From assembly GCA_048054495.1 (NCBI GenBank), contig JBGMQN010000103.1:1-33399 (forward strand): 33,399 nt of DNA, written 5' to 3'. A program made the translations under genes and the position numbers. The DNA comes from JADFRG01 sp048054495 (lineage in GTDB: Bacteria > Chloroflexota > Anaerolineae > Anaerolineales > E44-bin32). Every line of letters begins with the position of its first letter. Positions within the stretch are counted from its first letter, which is position 1. Of the stretch, positions 1 through 7,565 are shown in pieces. The notes beneath the pieces are model-generated. The model worked only from the letters and a program-made list of their open reading frames with translations. It was not told the origin of the DNA and made no database searches.

Positions 1-886
1 TCTCATGCATGGTCTCCAGACAATCCACAGAAAAGCCGGGGCAAATGACGTGCGCATTCTCCACCCCGTTGCGGCCCCATTCCTGAAGCACGTCATCCGT
101 GTATGGCTGCGACCACTCCTCGCGGCCAAAGCGGGATTGGAAAGCGGTCCGGACACCCACCGGTTGCATTCCAAGCTGTTCGGCAACGAGTCGCGTCGTT
201 TCGAGGCACATGTCAACGTATGGATCCCCTCGTTCGGAATAGCTTTTAGGAATCCCGTGGTAGGAGAACAAGAGCCGATCGGGCTGGCCATGCTGATCCC
301 AGAATTCATAGATACTCATCGTCAAGGCATGGATGTACGCTGGATGATTGTGATAAGTCGTGATGGCATGAACTTCAGGCAGCCAGCGCCAGGCGCGCAG
401 CTCTGCGAACACCGCATCGTAGGCGGAGGCGGTGGTTACGGCCGAGTATTGTGGAAACAAGGGCAGCACCACGATCCGCCGAACTCCCAAGGCGCGCAAT
501 TCCCTCAGGCCGTCCTGGATGGAAGGCCGACCGTACCGCATTCCGACCGACACATGGACTGGAAGATCGAGCTGGTCTTGAAGCAATCGCTCGAGCCTGG
601 AGGTGATGTCCCGTGAGGTGATGAGCAGTGGGGATCCCTGCTCGGTCCAGATCTGCTCGTACTTCGGCGCAAGGCGTCGGGGTCGGACTCTCAGAATGAT
701 TCCATGCAGCAGCGGCAGCCAGAGCCACCTGGGCCATTCGATGACTCGAGGATCGGATAGGAATTCCGCAAGGTAGGAGCGCAGCGCGGATTTTGTGGGT
801 GCCTGGGGGGTGCCGGTTTGGATGAGTAGAACGCCAGAAGGAGACGATGCAGCGGAGTCGAAGTCGTCTGAGTCTCGAGAAGCCAT
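1..886 (-). CDS. hemH: Ferrochelatase, 3' end cut by window edge
   Basis: Inserts ferrous iron into a porphyrin (protoporphyrin IX or coproporphyrin III) in the last steps of heme synthesis; a soluble or membrane-peripheral enzyme. Translating the minus strand from an ATG at 886-884 gives 295 residues open to the window edge. Family landmarks are visible: N-terminal GVLLIQTGTPQAPT followed by YLAEFLSDPRVIEWPRW, the central LLFSYHGIP containing the metal-binding/catalytic histidine, and near the cut CPGFSVDCLET. Ferrochelatases are usually 310-350 aa, so roughly 20-50 residues are missing. An in-frame TGA lies inside the palindrome just upstream, so this ATG is the most upstream start possible; no Shine-Dalgarno is visible before it. 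The nearest upstream gene in the same direction is a methyltransferase 138 nt away. Identification is firm; the exact porphyrin substrate is not decided by what is visible. Confidence 0.95.
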   Translation of the reverse strand, partial: MASRDSDDFDSAASSPSGVLLIQTGTPQAPTKSALRSYLAEFLSDPRVIEWPRWLWLPLLHGIILRVRPRRLAPKYEQIWTEQGSPLLITSRDITSRLERLLQDQLDLPVHVSVGMRYGRPSIQDGLRELRALGVRRIVVLPLFPQYSAVTTASAYDAVFAELRAWRWLPEVHAITTYHNHPAYIHALTMSIYEFWDQHGQPDRLLFSYHGIPKSYSERGDPYVDMCLETTRLVAEQLGMQPVGVRTAFQSRFGREEWSQPYTDDVLQEWGRNGVENAHVICPGFSVDCLETMHE

Positions 887-889
887 AAA

Positions 890-921
890 ATAGACTTTGA
901 GAAATATTTCTCAAAGTCTAT
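890..921. promoter_or_regulatory. Perfect 32-bp palindrome upstream of hemH, candidate operator
   Basis: Two 16-nt arms meet at 905/906 without a spacer; the left arm reads ATAGACTTTGAGAAAT and the right arm is its exact reverse complement. It ends 3 bp before the hemH ATG. The centre TTGAGAAATATTTCTCAA differs from the usual Rex box TTGTGAAATATTTCACAA at one symmetric position, and also loosely resembles other dimeric-repressor sites. It could instead fold in mRNA and hide the start region. On the minus strand it is followed by only TTTT and then the start codon, so it is a poor terminator. Which regulator would bind is inference. Confidence 0.6.
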
Positions 922-1024
922 GGCGAACCCGGACTCGTGTTAAGTGAGGTTCTGTAAGGTTCCTATTAAGAGCGGATTAGAAAGTAATGGCTCTCTTATG
1001 TTAATCCGGGCCATAAGGATCCAT

Positions 1025-1702
1025 TCAATCCTTTTCAGCCAAAACGATCTCGCCTTTCAACCCCAGAAGTGAGAGTCCTGTCACATCAACCACATTAAAT
1101 CCAGCACTCTGAAGCGACTCCTGCACATAGATGGGTCGGCAGTCGACGTACTGGGGGAGCTTATCGTGGAACCATTCATAGAGACGGGTGCTCGCGTTGA
1201 GTTTTTCCGTCTTCGACATGGCGACGATACAGATCCGACCATCGGTTCGAAGAACCCGGCGGCACTCAGACAGGACGACGGGGATCTCGGGAGTATCGAA
1301 TAGCTCTAGCGTGAAACTCATGAATGCGCTATCGAAGAAGCTTGCATCGAAAGGCAGCTGCGAAGCATCCCCACATTCCAGAACTACCCTCCCTGTCAAT
1401 CCGGCTTTCTCGACCCTGGAGCGTGTCACATCCAGCATCCCTTGCGATAAGTCGATGCCGTAGACCTTGCCGGAGGCACCCACCGCATCAGCAAGCGCCA
1501 GGATCGAGTGGCCGGTGCCGAATCCAACCTCGAGTACCACATCCCCTTCGCTGGGGTTTAGCTTCCGCACGCCTGCCGCGCGATGCTTCCCCTCGAAGCT
1601 GCCAGCCAATAGGTCATACCATCGGCTCATGCGATCATAGGTCGACCTGGCTTGCTCCTTCGATCGAATGACCCGACTTACTTGCTCGAGGTTGTGAGAC
1701 AC
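1025..1702 (-). CDS. Class I SAM-dependent methyltransferase (UbiE/MenG-like)
   Basis: A 225-aa protein with the Rossmann methyltransferase core. Motif I is VLEVGFGTGHS, followed by VYGIDLSQGML (motif post-I, binding the SAM ribose), CGDASQLPFDASFFDSAFMS (motif II region) and ECRRVLRTDGRICIVAMS (motif III). This arrangement is typical of the UbiE/MenG and Methyltransf_11 groups, so quinone or other small-molecule methylation is possible; substrate cannot be read from sequence. The start chosen is the GTG at 1702-1700 because GAGGAGGA sits five to seven bases upstream; the longer reading from 1777 adds 25 basic residues lacking any family similarity and runs through this ribosome site. It stands alone, with hemH downstream in the same direction. 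Confidence 0.82.
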   Translation of the reverse strand: MSHNLEQVSRVIRSKEQARSTYDRMSRWYDLLAGSFEGKHRAAGVRKLNPSEGDVVLEVGFGTGHSILALADAVGASGKVYGIDLSQGMLDVTRSRVEKAGLTGRVVLECGDASQLPFDASFFDSAFMSFTLELFDTPEIPVVLSECRRVLRTDGRICIVAMSKTEKLNASTRLYEWFHDKLPQYVDCRPIYVQESLQSAGFNVVDVTGLSLLGLKGEIVLAEKD

Positions 1703-1958
1703 GTCTTCCTCCTCTGGATCTCTTGGGCTCCGCCCAACGGCTGCTCGTGCTCGCCAGATTGTCTTTGGCGAAGCCAAGGGGCTCTACTCGCAGAGTGCTC
1801 TCCCTAGACCCCTGGCCCAGGGAAATGGGCAGCGAGTTGTTGCCCCGCGCCTATGCTCGCCATCCGAAGCACGTCGGCACCAGACAACTCGCCTCTGACC
1901 TCTACGATCTGAACGATCGTCACAGCCTTCCTCGATCCGTTCTCATCTTATCTTAGAC

Positions 1959-1982
1959 AGCTGGCTCGAGCTTTCCCCAGCT
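1959..1982 (-). terminator. Possible hairpin after the XRE regulator gene
   Basis: AGCTGG and CCAGCT form a 6-bp stem with a 12-nt loop four bases after the stop codon of the regulator. There is no clean U-run behind it on the minus strand, so intrinsic termination is doubtful. Confidence 0.25.
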
Positions 1983-1985
1983 AGT

Positions 1986-2204
1986 CTACGCCTCATTATC
2001 ATCGGGGGCATATTCCAGCAAATCTCCCGGTTGGCAGTCGAGCGCTTGGCAAATGGCTTCAAGGGTCGAGAACCGGATCGCCTTGGCCTTATTCGTCTTG
2101 AGGATCGAGAGGTTGGCCAGAGTGATGTCGACTCTCTGGGAAAGCTCGGAAAGCTTCATCCCGCGTTTGACAAGCATCAGGTCCAAGTTCACTTTGATCG
2201 TCAT
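1986..2204 (-). CDS. Small XRE/Cro-CI family helix-turn-helix regulator
   Basis: A 72-aa protein that is essentially one HTH domain: MTIKVNLDLMLVKRGMKLSE, then LSQRVDITLANLSILKTNK (helix-turn-helix, about residues 20-45), then FSTLEAICQALDCQPGDLLE, the characteristic C-terminal part of this compact Cro/CI group. Such regulators (YozG-like) are commonly encoded directly after a DUF2975-type membrane protein, and here an upstream reading frame ending in a membrane helix stops 7 nt before this ATG. That pairing suggests membrane-linked regulation, but the target is unknown. No strong ribosome site precedes the ATG, consistent with translational coupling. Confidence 0.85.
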   Translation of the reverse strand: MTIKVNLDLMLVKRGMKLSELSQRVDITLANLSILKTNKAKAIRFSTLEAICQALDCQPGDLLEYAPDDNEA

Positions 2205-2211
2205 GGCGGCT

Positions 2212-2370
2212 TCAAATCGTCAGCGCACGCTCGCGCTCAAGGTCTAATCCGTAGCTCCATACGTATGCCAGCAGTAGGACCAGCAGCGAACCGAGGATCA
2301 CCTCGGCGTTGAATGTGGGTCCCGGGCTGAGGGCTGGGACTGTTGTCGGCAGCCGATTGAAGATCTCCAT
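2212..2370 (-). pseudogene. One-TM membrane peptide, probable remnant of a DUF2975-type protein
   Basis: Reading the minus strand from an ATG at 2370 gives 52 residues: a short polar start, then a strongly hydrophobic helix EVILGSLLVLLLAYVWSYG and a charged tail DLERERALTI. This tail (membrane helix, then a short acidic/basic segment ending near LTI or LTV) is how DUF2975 membrane proteins end, and those proteins normally precede XRE regulators like the neighbour. The same frame is closed by a TGA at about 2418, so the upstream three or so membrane segments of a full protein are absent; in the next 300 nt no frame clearly continues the family. I read it as a truncated gene whose end survives, but a genuine small membrane protein co-translated with the regulator is also possible. 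No clear ribosome site precedes the ATG. Confidence 0.5.
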
Positions 2371-2891
2371 GGGCGTCTGATGCGATACGTGTACGTACAG
2401 GACCCGTTGCTGGCACTCTCACCTGGAAGGGGTGGGAATGTTGGAACTCCTGCATGAAGGTGTTAGAATGTAGCGCAATTTCAGCCAGCTTCCGGAGGGC
2501 GTCTTGTTCGTTACGAAAGCTAGACCTTTGAACACTGCTCAGGATTGCCGGCTTTGCGTTCCCCCACTCATGTGTATCTGTCCTCAGCGGGCATAGCCCG
2601 CAGACGCTGGATGCCAAAGGGCTTCGATCGTCTAGCCCGTCGGCCTGTCCGGCACTGCGGTTGTGTTCGCGCCTTAAGGCAGATGCGGTAAGCCTCAACC
2701 TACACCTGCTGCTCTGTCACCTCACGTAGTCCCGAATAACTGAATACCCGGCCACCGGCTGGCTCCCATACCTGACCTATTCCACTCCGCTGGCGTTGGC
2801 CGAGACAGCCCTTTACCCGGCGCCTGAATGGCGAAGGGAATGGATTGCATGCAGGCAAAACGATCTTGAGAGGATCGAGGATGTGTAAACG
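2371..2891. other. Gene-poor spacer between the XRE pair and the sulfite reductase
   Basis: No convincing gene is seen. A minus-strand reading frame (2237-2698) is open but its composition is irregular and I recognise nothing in it; its part around 2440-2520 (DALRKLAEIALHSN) could be a decayed piece of the DUF2975-type gene. A small hairpin GCGGGC-ATA-GCCCGC lies at 2587-2601. No convincing promoter or riboswitch for the sulfite reductase could be picked out by eye. Confidence 0.4.
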
Positions 2892-4589
2892 ATGAATGGC
2901 CAACCAGAGCTGTCAGCCAACGATTTGGCAGGACACACGTTGGATCCGGTGGCGGCAGCAGAGATCGATCGCTTCACCCACCTAATCGAGCAGCGGCGGC
3001 TCGGGCAGGTGGAGGAGGAGGCATTCCGTCGCTTTCGCCTACAGTACGGCGTCTACGGTATCCGCGGCCAGGAGGATGTCCAGATGGTGCGGGTGAAGGT
3101 CCCCTATGGGGCTCTTGCAGGCGCCCAACTGGAGTGCCTGCGCAACATCGCTGAGCACTTCGCTCGGGGGGTCGGTCACATCACCACCCGGCAGGACCTC
3201 CAGTTCTACTGGGTGCCCCTGGAGGCCGTGCCGCAGGTGCTGCGCCGTCTGGCGGAGGTGGGGCTCACAACTCGTGAGGCCAGCGGGAACATCGTACGCA
3301 ATGTGACGGCCTGCCCGCTGGCAGGGGTGTGTGCCGACGAGGCCTTCGATGTCACGCCCTACGCGGACGCCATGTCGCGCTACCTGCTGCGCAATCCCGT
3401 CTGCCAGGCGCTGCCGCGCAAGTTCAAGATCGCCTTCTCCGGCTGCGGAACGGATTGCGCGGTGGCCGGCATCCACGATATCGGCGCCGTGGCGACCGTA
3501 CGCGAAGAAGGTGGGGTCTCCCTGCGGGGATTTCGTCTCTACGTGGGAGGCGGCCTGGGGCCCTCACCAAGGGCGGCCCACTTGCTGGAGCCTTTCACAC
3601 CAGCGGAAGACCTGATCCTGACGGCCACAGCCGTGATCAGGGTCTTTGACCGCCTGGGCAACCGTCAGAACCGCGCACGGGCCCGGATGAAGTTCCTGAT
3701 CGAGGAGCTTGGGGGCGAGGAGTTCGACCGGCTGGTTTTCCAGGAACGCGAGCTGCTGTGGGCCACCTGGGCCGGCGGCCCGCCTTCGAGCCCTGCTATT
3801 GGAGACCCATCCCCGCCGGCAGCCGTCGGACCGTCTGCTCCCGGCGAGGCGCCCCCACCGGGGTTCGACAGCTGGCGGGCGACCAACGTAGTTGGCCAGA
3901 GGCAGCCCGGGTACTGCGCGGCCTTCGTGACCGTGCCCGGAGGGGACCTGTCGGCCGATCAATTCCGGATCCTTGCGGCGCTGGTACGGCGGTTCCCGGG
4001 CGTCGAGCTGCGGGCTGTGATCACCCAGAACCTGGTGCTGCGCTGGGTGCCTGAGAAACGGCTGCCGGAACTCTACGCCTCTCTGGCGGAGGCCGAGCTG
4101 GGCAAGCCTGGAGTGCACGGCATCGGGAACGTGCTGGGCTGCCCTGGTGCTGACACCTGCAACCTGGCCTTGACTCATTCCCATCGTCTGGCCCTGGAAC
4201 TGGGGCGTCAGCTCGAGGAGCGTGACGATCTGGCTCTGGCCGAGGACCTTCGGGGGGTGAGCATCAAGATCAGTGGCTGCCCAAACTCCTGCGGACACCA
4301 TCACATCGCCACCATCGGCCTCCACGGGGCCGTGCGCCGGGTGGAGGGACGCCAAGTGCCCTATTACCAACTGATGCTGGGCGGCGAGGCAGGCGATGGG
4401 GAAGTCACGTTCGGCCGGCCCGTCATGCGCATCCCGGCTCGACGGGTACCGGAGGCCATCTTTCGCTTGGTGGCGCTCTTCCGGGCCGAGCGGGAAGAGG
4501 GCGAGTCTTTCGCCAGCTGGATCAAGCGAAAGGAGACCAGCGGCGCGGATCGCGACCAGACAATCGGTGAGGAAACTCGGAAAGCTTGA
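2892..4589 (+). CDS. sir: Ferredoxin-type sulfite (or nitrite) reductase
   Basis: Reduces sulfite to sulfide (or nitrite to ammonia) by six electrons at a siroheme coupled to a [4Fe-4S] cluster, in the cytoplasm. The 565-aa chain shows the doubled architecture of the family: ferredoxin-like half domain (about 45-120, with HITTRQDLQFYWV), cluster-type domain (130-270), second half domain (330-400), second cluster domain (405-530). The usual C-terminal cluster ligands are C417-x5-C423 and C463-x3-C467. Unusually, the first half also carries C141-x5-C147 and C185-x3-C189 with nearly the same spacing. A Pro-rich linker (about 296-325) joins the halves. The neighbours (APS reductase, siroheme synthesis) favour sulfite as substrate. 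Start: ATG with a GAGGA about 11 nt upstream. Identification is firm; sulfite versus nitrite is inferred from context. Confidence 0.93.
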   Translation: MNGQPELSANDLAGHTLDPVAAAEIDRFTHLIEQRRLGQVEEEAFRRFRLQYGVYGIRGQEDVQMVRVKVPYGALAGAQLECLRNIAEHFARGVGHITTRQDLQFYWVPLEAVPQVLRRLAEVGLTTREASGNIVRNVTACPLAGVCADEAFDVTPYADAMSRYLLRNPVCQALPRKFKIAFSGCGTDCAVAGIHDIGAVATVREEGGVSLRGFRLYVGGGLGPSPRAAHLLEPFTPAEDLILTATAVIRVFDRLGNRQNRARARMKFLIEELGGEEFDRLVFQERELLWATWAGGPPSSPAIGDPSPPAAVGPSAPGEAPPPGFDSWRATNVVGQRQPGYCAAFVTVPGGDLSADQFRILAALVRRFPGVELRAVITQNLVLRWVPEKRLPELYASLAEAELGKPGVHGIGNVLGCPGADTCNLALTHSHRLALELGRQLEERDDLALAEDLRGVSIKISGCPNSCGHHHIATIGLHGAVRRVEGRQVPYYQLMLGGEAGDGEVTFGRPVMRIPARRVPEAIFRLVALFRAEREEGESFASWIKRKETSGADRDQTIGEETRKA

Positions 4590-4606
4590 GATGAAGGAGG
4601 TATGTC

Positions 4607-4804
4607 ATGGATCGGACGAATGCAGCGACAGAAAAGGCCGTTGGGCCAAATCGCCGGGAGAACGACCTGGCAGCGATGGTTCAGGAGGTTCTGGGTGATC
4701 TGGCCCAGCTGCCTCCCTTTGAGGAGACCCCTGAACTGTACACGGACTGGGGTGGAGAAGGGGAGTTCAAGGTTGAGGTGGGCCGGGGCGAGTGCGCCCA
4801 ATGA
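4607..4804 (+). CDS. Small acidic protein of unknown function in the sulfate-assimilation cluster
   Basis: 65 aa, preceded by an excellent ribosome site (AAGGAGG, 6 nt before the ATG) and beginning 17 nt after the sulfite reductase stop, so it is very probably translated. An overlapping ATG at 4602 is too close to the ribosome site. The chain has a hydrophilic N-terminus, a short predicted helix (NDLAAMVQEVLGDLAQL) and an acidic, aromatic C-terminal part (PPFEETPELYTDWGGEGEF) with one cysteine. I do not recognise a family. The position between sulfite reductase and APS reductase suggests a role with one of these enzymes, perhaps as an electron-transfer or assembly partner, but that is guesswork. 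The following 180 bases before the next gene hold no convincing gene. Confidence 0.7.
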   Translation: MDRTNAATEKAVGPNRRENDLAAMVQEVLGDLAQLPPFEETPELYTDWGGEGEFKVEVGRGECAQ

Positions 4805-4986
4805 CGCCGGCCAAGGGGGATCGAGCGTGCAGGGGCACGGTGGGGATGAGGGCAGCCGTTCGGTCGAGCCTCAGGGGAGCGGCAAGAAGGGACTGCCCGC
4901 CGACTTCCAAGGTCGCACGCCTGCACTTCAGGCCCGAAGCTCCCCCGGCGTCCCCGCAGCACACTGAGTAGAGAGGAGATCGATGA

Positions 4987-5754
4987 ATGACCATACCGGC
5001 TAGCGAAACGACGGAGCCCACCACTGCGAATTTTGAGAGCGCCACACCTCAGGAGATCTTGAGCTGGGCATGCGGTCGCTTTGAGCGCATCTGCGTTGCG
5101 GCCAGCTTCGGGAAGGACAGCGTGACGCTGCTTCACATGCTGCGAGACATAAAGCCCGACATCGATGTGATCTACCTGAACACAGGGTATGACTTCCCCG
5201 AAACACTGACTCTCATCGAATCCTTGAGGGCCGAATGGGGCCTGAACATCAAGGAGTACAGGCCGCTCTTGGACGTCGAGGAGCAGGAGCAGCGCTTCGG
5301 AGCCGATCTATACAAGACCGACCCAGATCGGTGCTGCGGCATCCGTAAGGTGGAGCCGATGGCGCGGGCGCTCGAGGGCTACGACGCATGGATCACCGGC
5401 CTGCGGAGGGACGAAACAGAATTCCGCAAGCACATCCAGGTGGCTGAGGTCCAAGACGGGATCCAGAAAGTCAATCCTCTGGCCAACTGGACCGAGGAAG
5501 AAGTGTGGGGCTACATCCGGGCCAACGGAGTGCCCGGCAACCCCCTGTACGACAAGGGCTATCGCAGCCTCGGCTGCTGGCCTTGCACACTGGCCGGCAC
5601 CTGGGGACGGTTCGAGCGGGCAGGCCGCTGGGCGGGCACCAGCAAAGCAGGAGGCGAATGCGGCATCCATGTGGGCGCGGCCCATCGGGAGAAGCAAACT
5701 CACCTGGAGGGTGGGGATGGGCATCGCTCGGGGCGACCCGAGACTGACCGGTAG
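4987..5754 (+). CDS. cysH: APS/PAPS reductase with [4Fe-4S] cysteine set
   Basis: Reduces activated sulfate to sulfite plus AMP (or PAP), feeding the sulfite reductase encoded upstream. The 255-aa chain has the PP-loop ASFGKDS at residues 39-45, VIYLNTGYDFPET (61-73), the CC pair at 116-117 in DRCCGIRKVEP, GCWPCT (C197, C200) and the catalytic-cysteine tail ECGIH (224-228). The CC...CxxC set is the ligand pattern of cluster-containing reductases, which usually use APS rather than PAPS. Start: an earlier ATG at 4983 is stopped within a few codons, so the ATG at 4987 is used; AGGAG lies 7 nt upstream. A 25-residue polar tail follows the catalytic motif. No sulfate adenylyltransferase gene is in the window. 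Confidence 0.92.
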   Translation: MTIPASETTEPTTANFESATPQEILSWACGRFERICVAASFGKDSVTLLHMLRDIKPDIDVIYLNTGYDFPETLTLIESLRAEWGLNIKEYRPLLDVEEQEQRFGADLYKTDPDRCCGIRKVEPMARALEGYDAWITGLRRDETEFRKHIQVAEVQDGIQKVNPLANWTEEEVWGYIRANGVPGNPLYDKGYRSLGCWPCTLAGTWGRFERAGRWAGTSKAGGECGIHVGAAHREKQTHLEGGDGHRSGRPETDR

Positions 5755-5820
5755 GGTCCCTTGTGCACGTGGCGCGGGGATCGTCAACAAGCGCAACACG
5801 CACGGGAGGTATGTGAGACC

Positions 5821-6465
5821 TTGAGCGTTTATCCCATCTGTCTGATCAACCTACAAGCAAAGAAATGCCTGGTCATCGGCGGCGGCATGGCGGCCGAAGG
5901 AAAGGTCGCCACGCTGCTCGCCAGCGAAGCCCGGGTGGTAGTCATCAGCCCTACATTGACGCCGACGTTGCACCGCTGGGCCAAGGCAGGAAGGATTTCC
6001 CACGAAAGGCGAGCTTATCAGCCTGAGGACTTGGAGGGCGCCTTCCTGTGCTTCGCCGCGACCAGTGATGGCGCGGTGAACGAACGGATATGCCGCGACG
6101 GCGATGCCCACGGCGTGCTGGTGAACGCGGTGGACGCTGCCGCCCCCTCACACTTCATGATGCCCGCGATCCTCCGGCGTGGCGATCTGATGATCGCCAT
6201 CTCCACGGGCGGGCACAGCCCTGCGCTAGCCGTGGCGATCAAGGAGAGGCTGGCGGCCCTGTTTGGACCTGAGTATGGCGGCCTGGTGCACATCCTAGGA
6301 GCCCTGCGGCCGCGCCTGAAGGCGGAGCTTGGCCGCGAAGGGCGGCTTGCCTTCACAAGAACCGTGCTGGGCTCGGGCATCCTCTCCATGCTTAAGGAGA
6401 ATGACCGGCCTGGGGCGCTCGCCAGGGCCGAGGAGATTCTCGCGGACTGTAAAACGGAGGGCTGA
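5821..6465 (+). CDS. Precorrin-2 dehydrogenase / sirohydrochlorin ferrochelatase domain protein
   Basis: Oxidises precorrin-2 to sirohydrochlorin using NAD and, in bifunctional forms, inserts iron to give siroheme, the cofactor of the sulfite reductase in this cluster. It corresponds to the N-terminal half of E. coli CysG (the Met8p/CysG_N type). Visible: an N-terminal YPICLINLQAKKCLVIGGG NAD-binding stretch with VATLLASEARVVVISP behind it, then CFAATSDGAVNERICRDGDA, LVNAVDAAAPSHFMMPAILR and ISTGGHSPALAVAIKERL, in family order. About 215 aa from a TTG at 5821 that has GGGAGGT 10 nt upstream; the frame is open back to 5761 (20 more residues) but that extension has no family character. Iron insertion could be done by this protein; no separate sirohydrochlorin ferrochelatase is seen. 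The next gene follows after 5 nt. Confidence 0.9.
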   Translation: MSVYPICLINLQAKKCLVIGGGMAAEGKVATLLASEARVVVISPTLTPTLHRWAKAGRISHERRAYQPEDLEGAFLCFAATSDGAVNERICRDGDAHGVLVNAVDAAAPSHFMMPAILRRGDLMIAISTGGHSPALAVAIKERLAALFGPEYGGLVHILGALRPRLKAELGREGRLAFTRTVLGSGILSMLKENDRPGALARAEEILADCKTEG

Positions 6466-6470
6466 CAAGA

Positions 6471-7220
6471 ATGGGCCAGGGAAAGGTCTATCTGGTCGGC
6501 GCCGGTCCTGGGGACCCCGGTTTGATCACAGTGAAAGGCCTGGCGTGCCTCCAGAAAGCCGATGTCGTCATCTACGACCGGCTCGTGAACCGGGAGCTTC
6601 TGGCTCACACGCGAGCCGGCTGTGAGCTGATTGCCCGAAGGGGGCATGGGCAGGATCTGGAGCACCTGCTTCAAGTCATGGCCGATCGAGCGGGAGAGGG
6701 GTTGATGGTTGTGCGGCTGAAGGGTGGCGACCCCTTTCTCTTCAGCCGCGGCGGGGAAGAAACTGAGTTCCTGGCCACGAGACACATTCCATTTGAAATC
6801 GTGCCCGGGGTGACTTCAGCCCTGGCTGCGCCAGCCTACGCCGGAATCCCGCTCACCCATCGCCGCCTGTCCTCTTCTGTGGGCATTGTCACCGGTCACG
6901 AGGTTGCAGGGAAGGCAAGATCGGCCGTAGACTGGGAGGCGCTCAGCCGGGGCGCAGACACGCTGGTGATCCTGATGGGCATGCGGAAGCTCCCCCTCAT
7001 CGTCCAGCGGCTATTGAAAGCAGGCAGGAGCCCGGGGACCCCCGTGGCTGTAGTCTGTCAGGGGAGCTTGCCGGATCAGGTGACGCTGGTCAGCACCCTG
7101 AGCGAGGTAGCGGAGGAGGTCAGACACAATGGCCTTCAGCCGCCGGCCATCGTCGTCGTGGGTGAAGTCGTCCGGCTGCGAGCTGCCTGTGCCCGTTTTC
7201 TGGGTAAGCGGCCCGGCTGA
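6471..7220 (+). CDS. cobA: Uroporphyrinogen-III C-methyltransferase
   Basis: Transfers two methyl groups from SAM to uroporphyrinogen III, giving precorrin-2 for siroheme (and potentially cobalamin) synthesis. The 249-aa single-domain form shows all family blocks: KVYLVGAGPGDPGLITVKGL at the N-terminus, VVIYDRLVNRELL, VRLKGGDPFLFSRGGEE, the FEIVPGVTSALAAPAYAGIP block, PLTHRR, then LVILMGMRKLP and the C-terminal PPAIVVVGEVVRLR. The start ATG lies 5 nt after the preceding stop, with GGAGGGC upstream, so the two siroheme genes are translationally linked. Together they act as a split CysG. It is the last gene of the sulfate cluster. Confidence 0.95.
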   Translation: MGQGKVYLVGAGPGDPGLITVKGLACLQKADVVIYDRLVNRELLAHTRAGCELIARRGHGQDLEHLLQVMADRAGEGLMVVRLKGGDPFLFSRGGEETEFLATRHIPFEIVPGVTSALAAPAYAGIPLTHRRLSSSVGIVTGHEVAGKARSAVDWEALSRGADTLVILMGMRKLPLIVQRLLKAGRSPGTPVAVVCQGSLPDQVTLVSTLSEVAEEVRHNGLQPPAIVVVGEVVRLRAACARFLGKRPG

Positions 7221-7565
7221 GCTACTTACGAATACAACGCCCGCTGAGGCCGGATCCGCCGTTCATGAGAAAAACGGACCATTCAACGTCTCAGACCGAC
7301 CGCTCATCGTAAAAACGGACCATTCATGGCCGACCGCGAGGCGCCGCCAGCTTGGCGGGGCGATTCGAGGGCTTCGGCCACAATGCTCGCGGAGCAAGGC
7401 CTGAGCCGAACTCTGCCGAGCGCCGGTTTGGAATTTTGGGGCCGCAATGATTTGGGGAGCCTCTCACACCAATCTGCCTTGCGAATGACCTCGCAGTTCG
7501 ATGCATGTGGATCGGACTCCGGAAAGGCTATCAGATGCAAGAGCTGCGCACGCCGCGAATCAAAA
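7221..7565. other. Spacer between convergent cobA and nrdJ, with remnants of repeats
   Basis: Apart from the 16-bp repeat pair (7270-7326) and the nrdJ terminator at its right end, I see no gene with family character. Short open frames on both strands here are irregular in composition. Confidence 0.4.
7270..7326. repeat. Pair of identical 16-bp direct repeats
   Basis: The sequence AAAAACGGACCATTCA occurs at 7270-7285 and again at 7311-7326, 41 bp apart, each preceded by TCAT a few bases upstream. Closely spaced subterminal repeats of this look are known at ends of IS21-type insertion sequences, but no terminal inverted repeat, target duplication or transposase is visible, so a decayed element end is only a suggestion. 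Confidence 0.55.

Noticed and set aside
5..616. Plus-strand 203-codon open frame at the window start
   Set aside because: It is the shadow of ferrochelatase on the other strand, which shows clear family motifs.
375..914. Minus-strand 179-codon open frame overlapping hemH
   Set aside because: Arg-rich shadow in another frame of hemH; it also runs through the palindrome.
2237..2698. Minus-strand 153-codon open frame before the XRE pair
   Set aside because: No recognisable domain, no ribosome site, composition irregular; at most decayed coding sequence.
3564..4370. Minus-strand 268-codon open frame
   Set aside because: Shadow of the sulfite reductase gene in GC-rich DNA.
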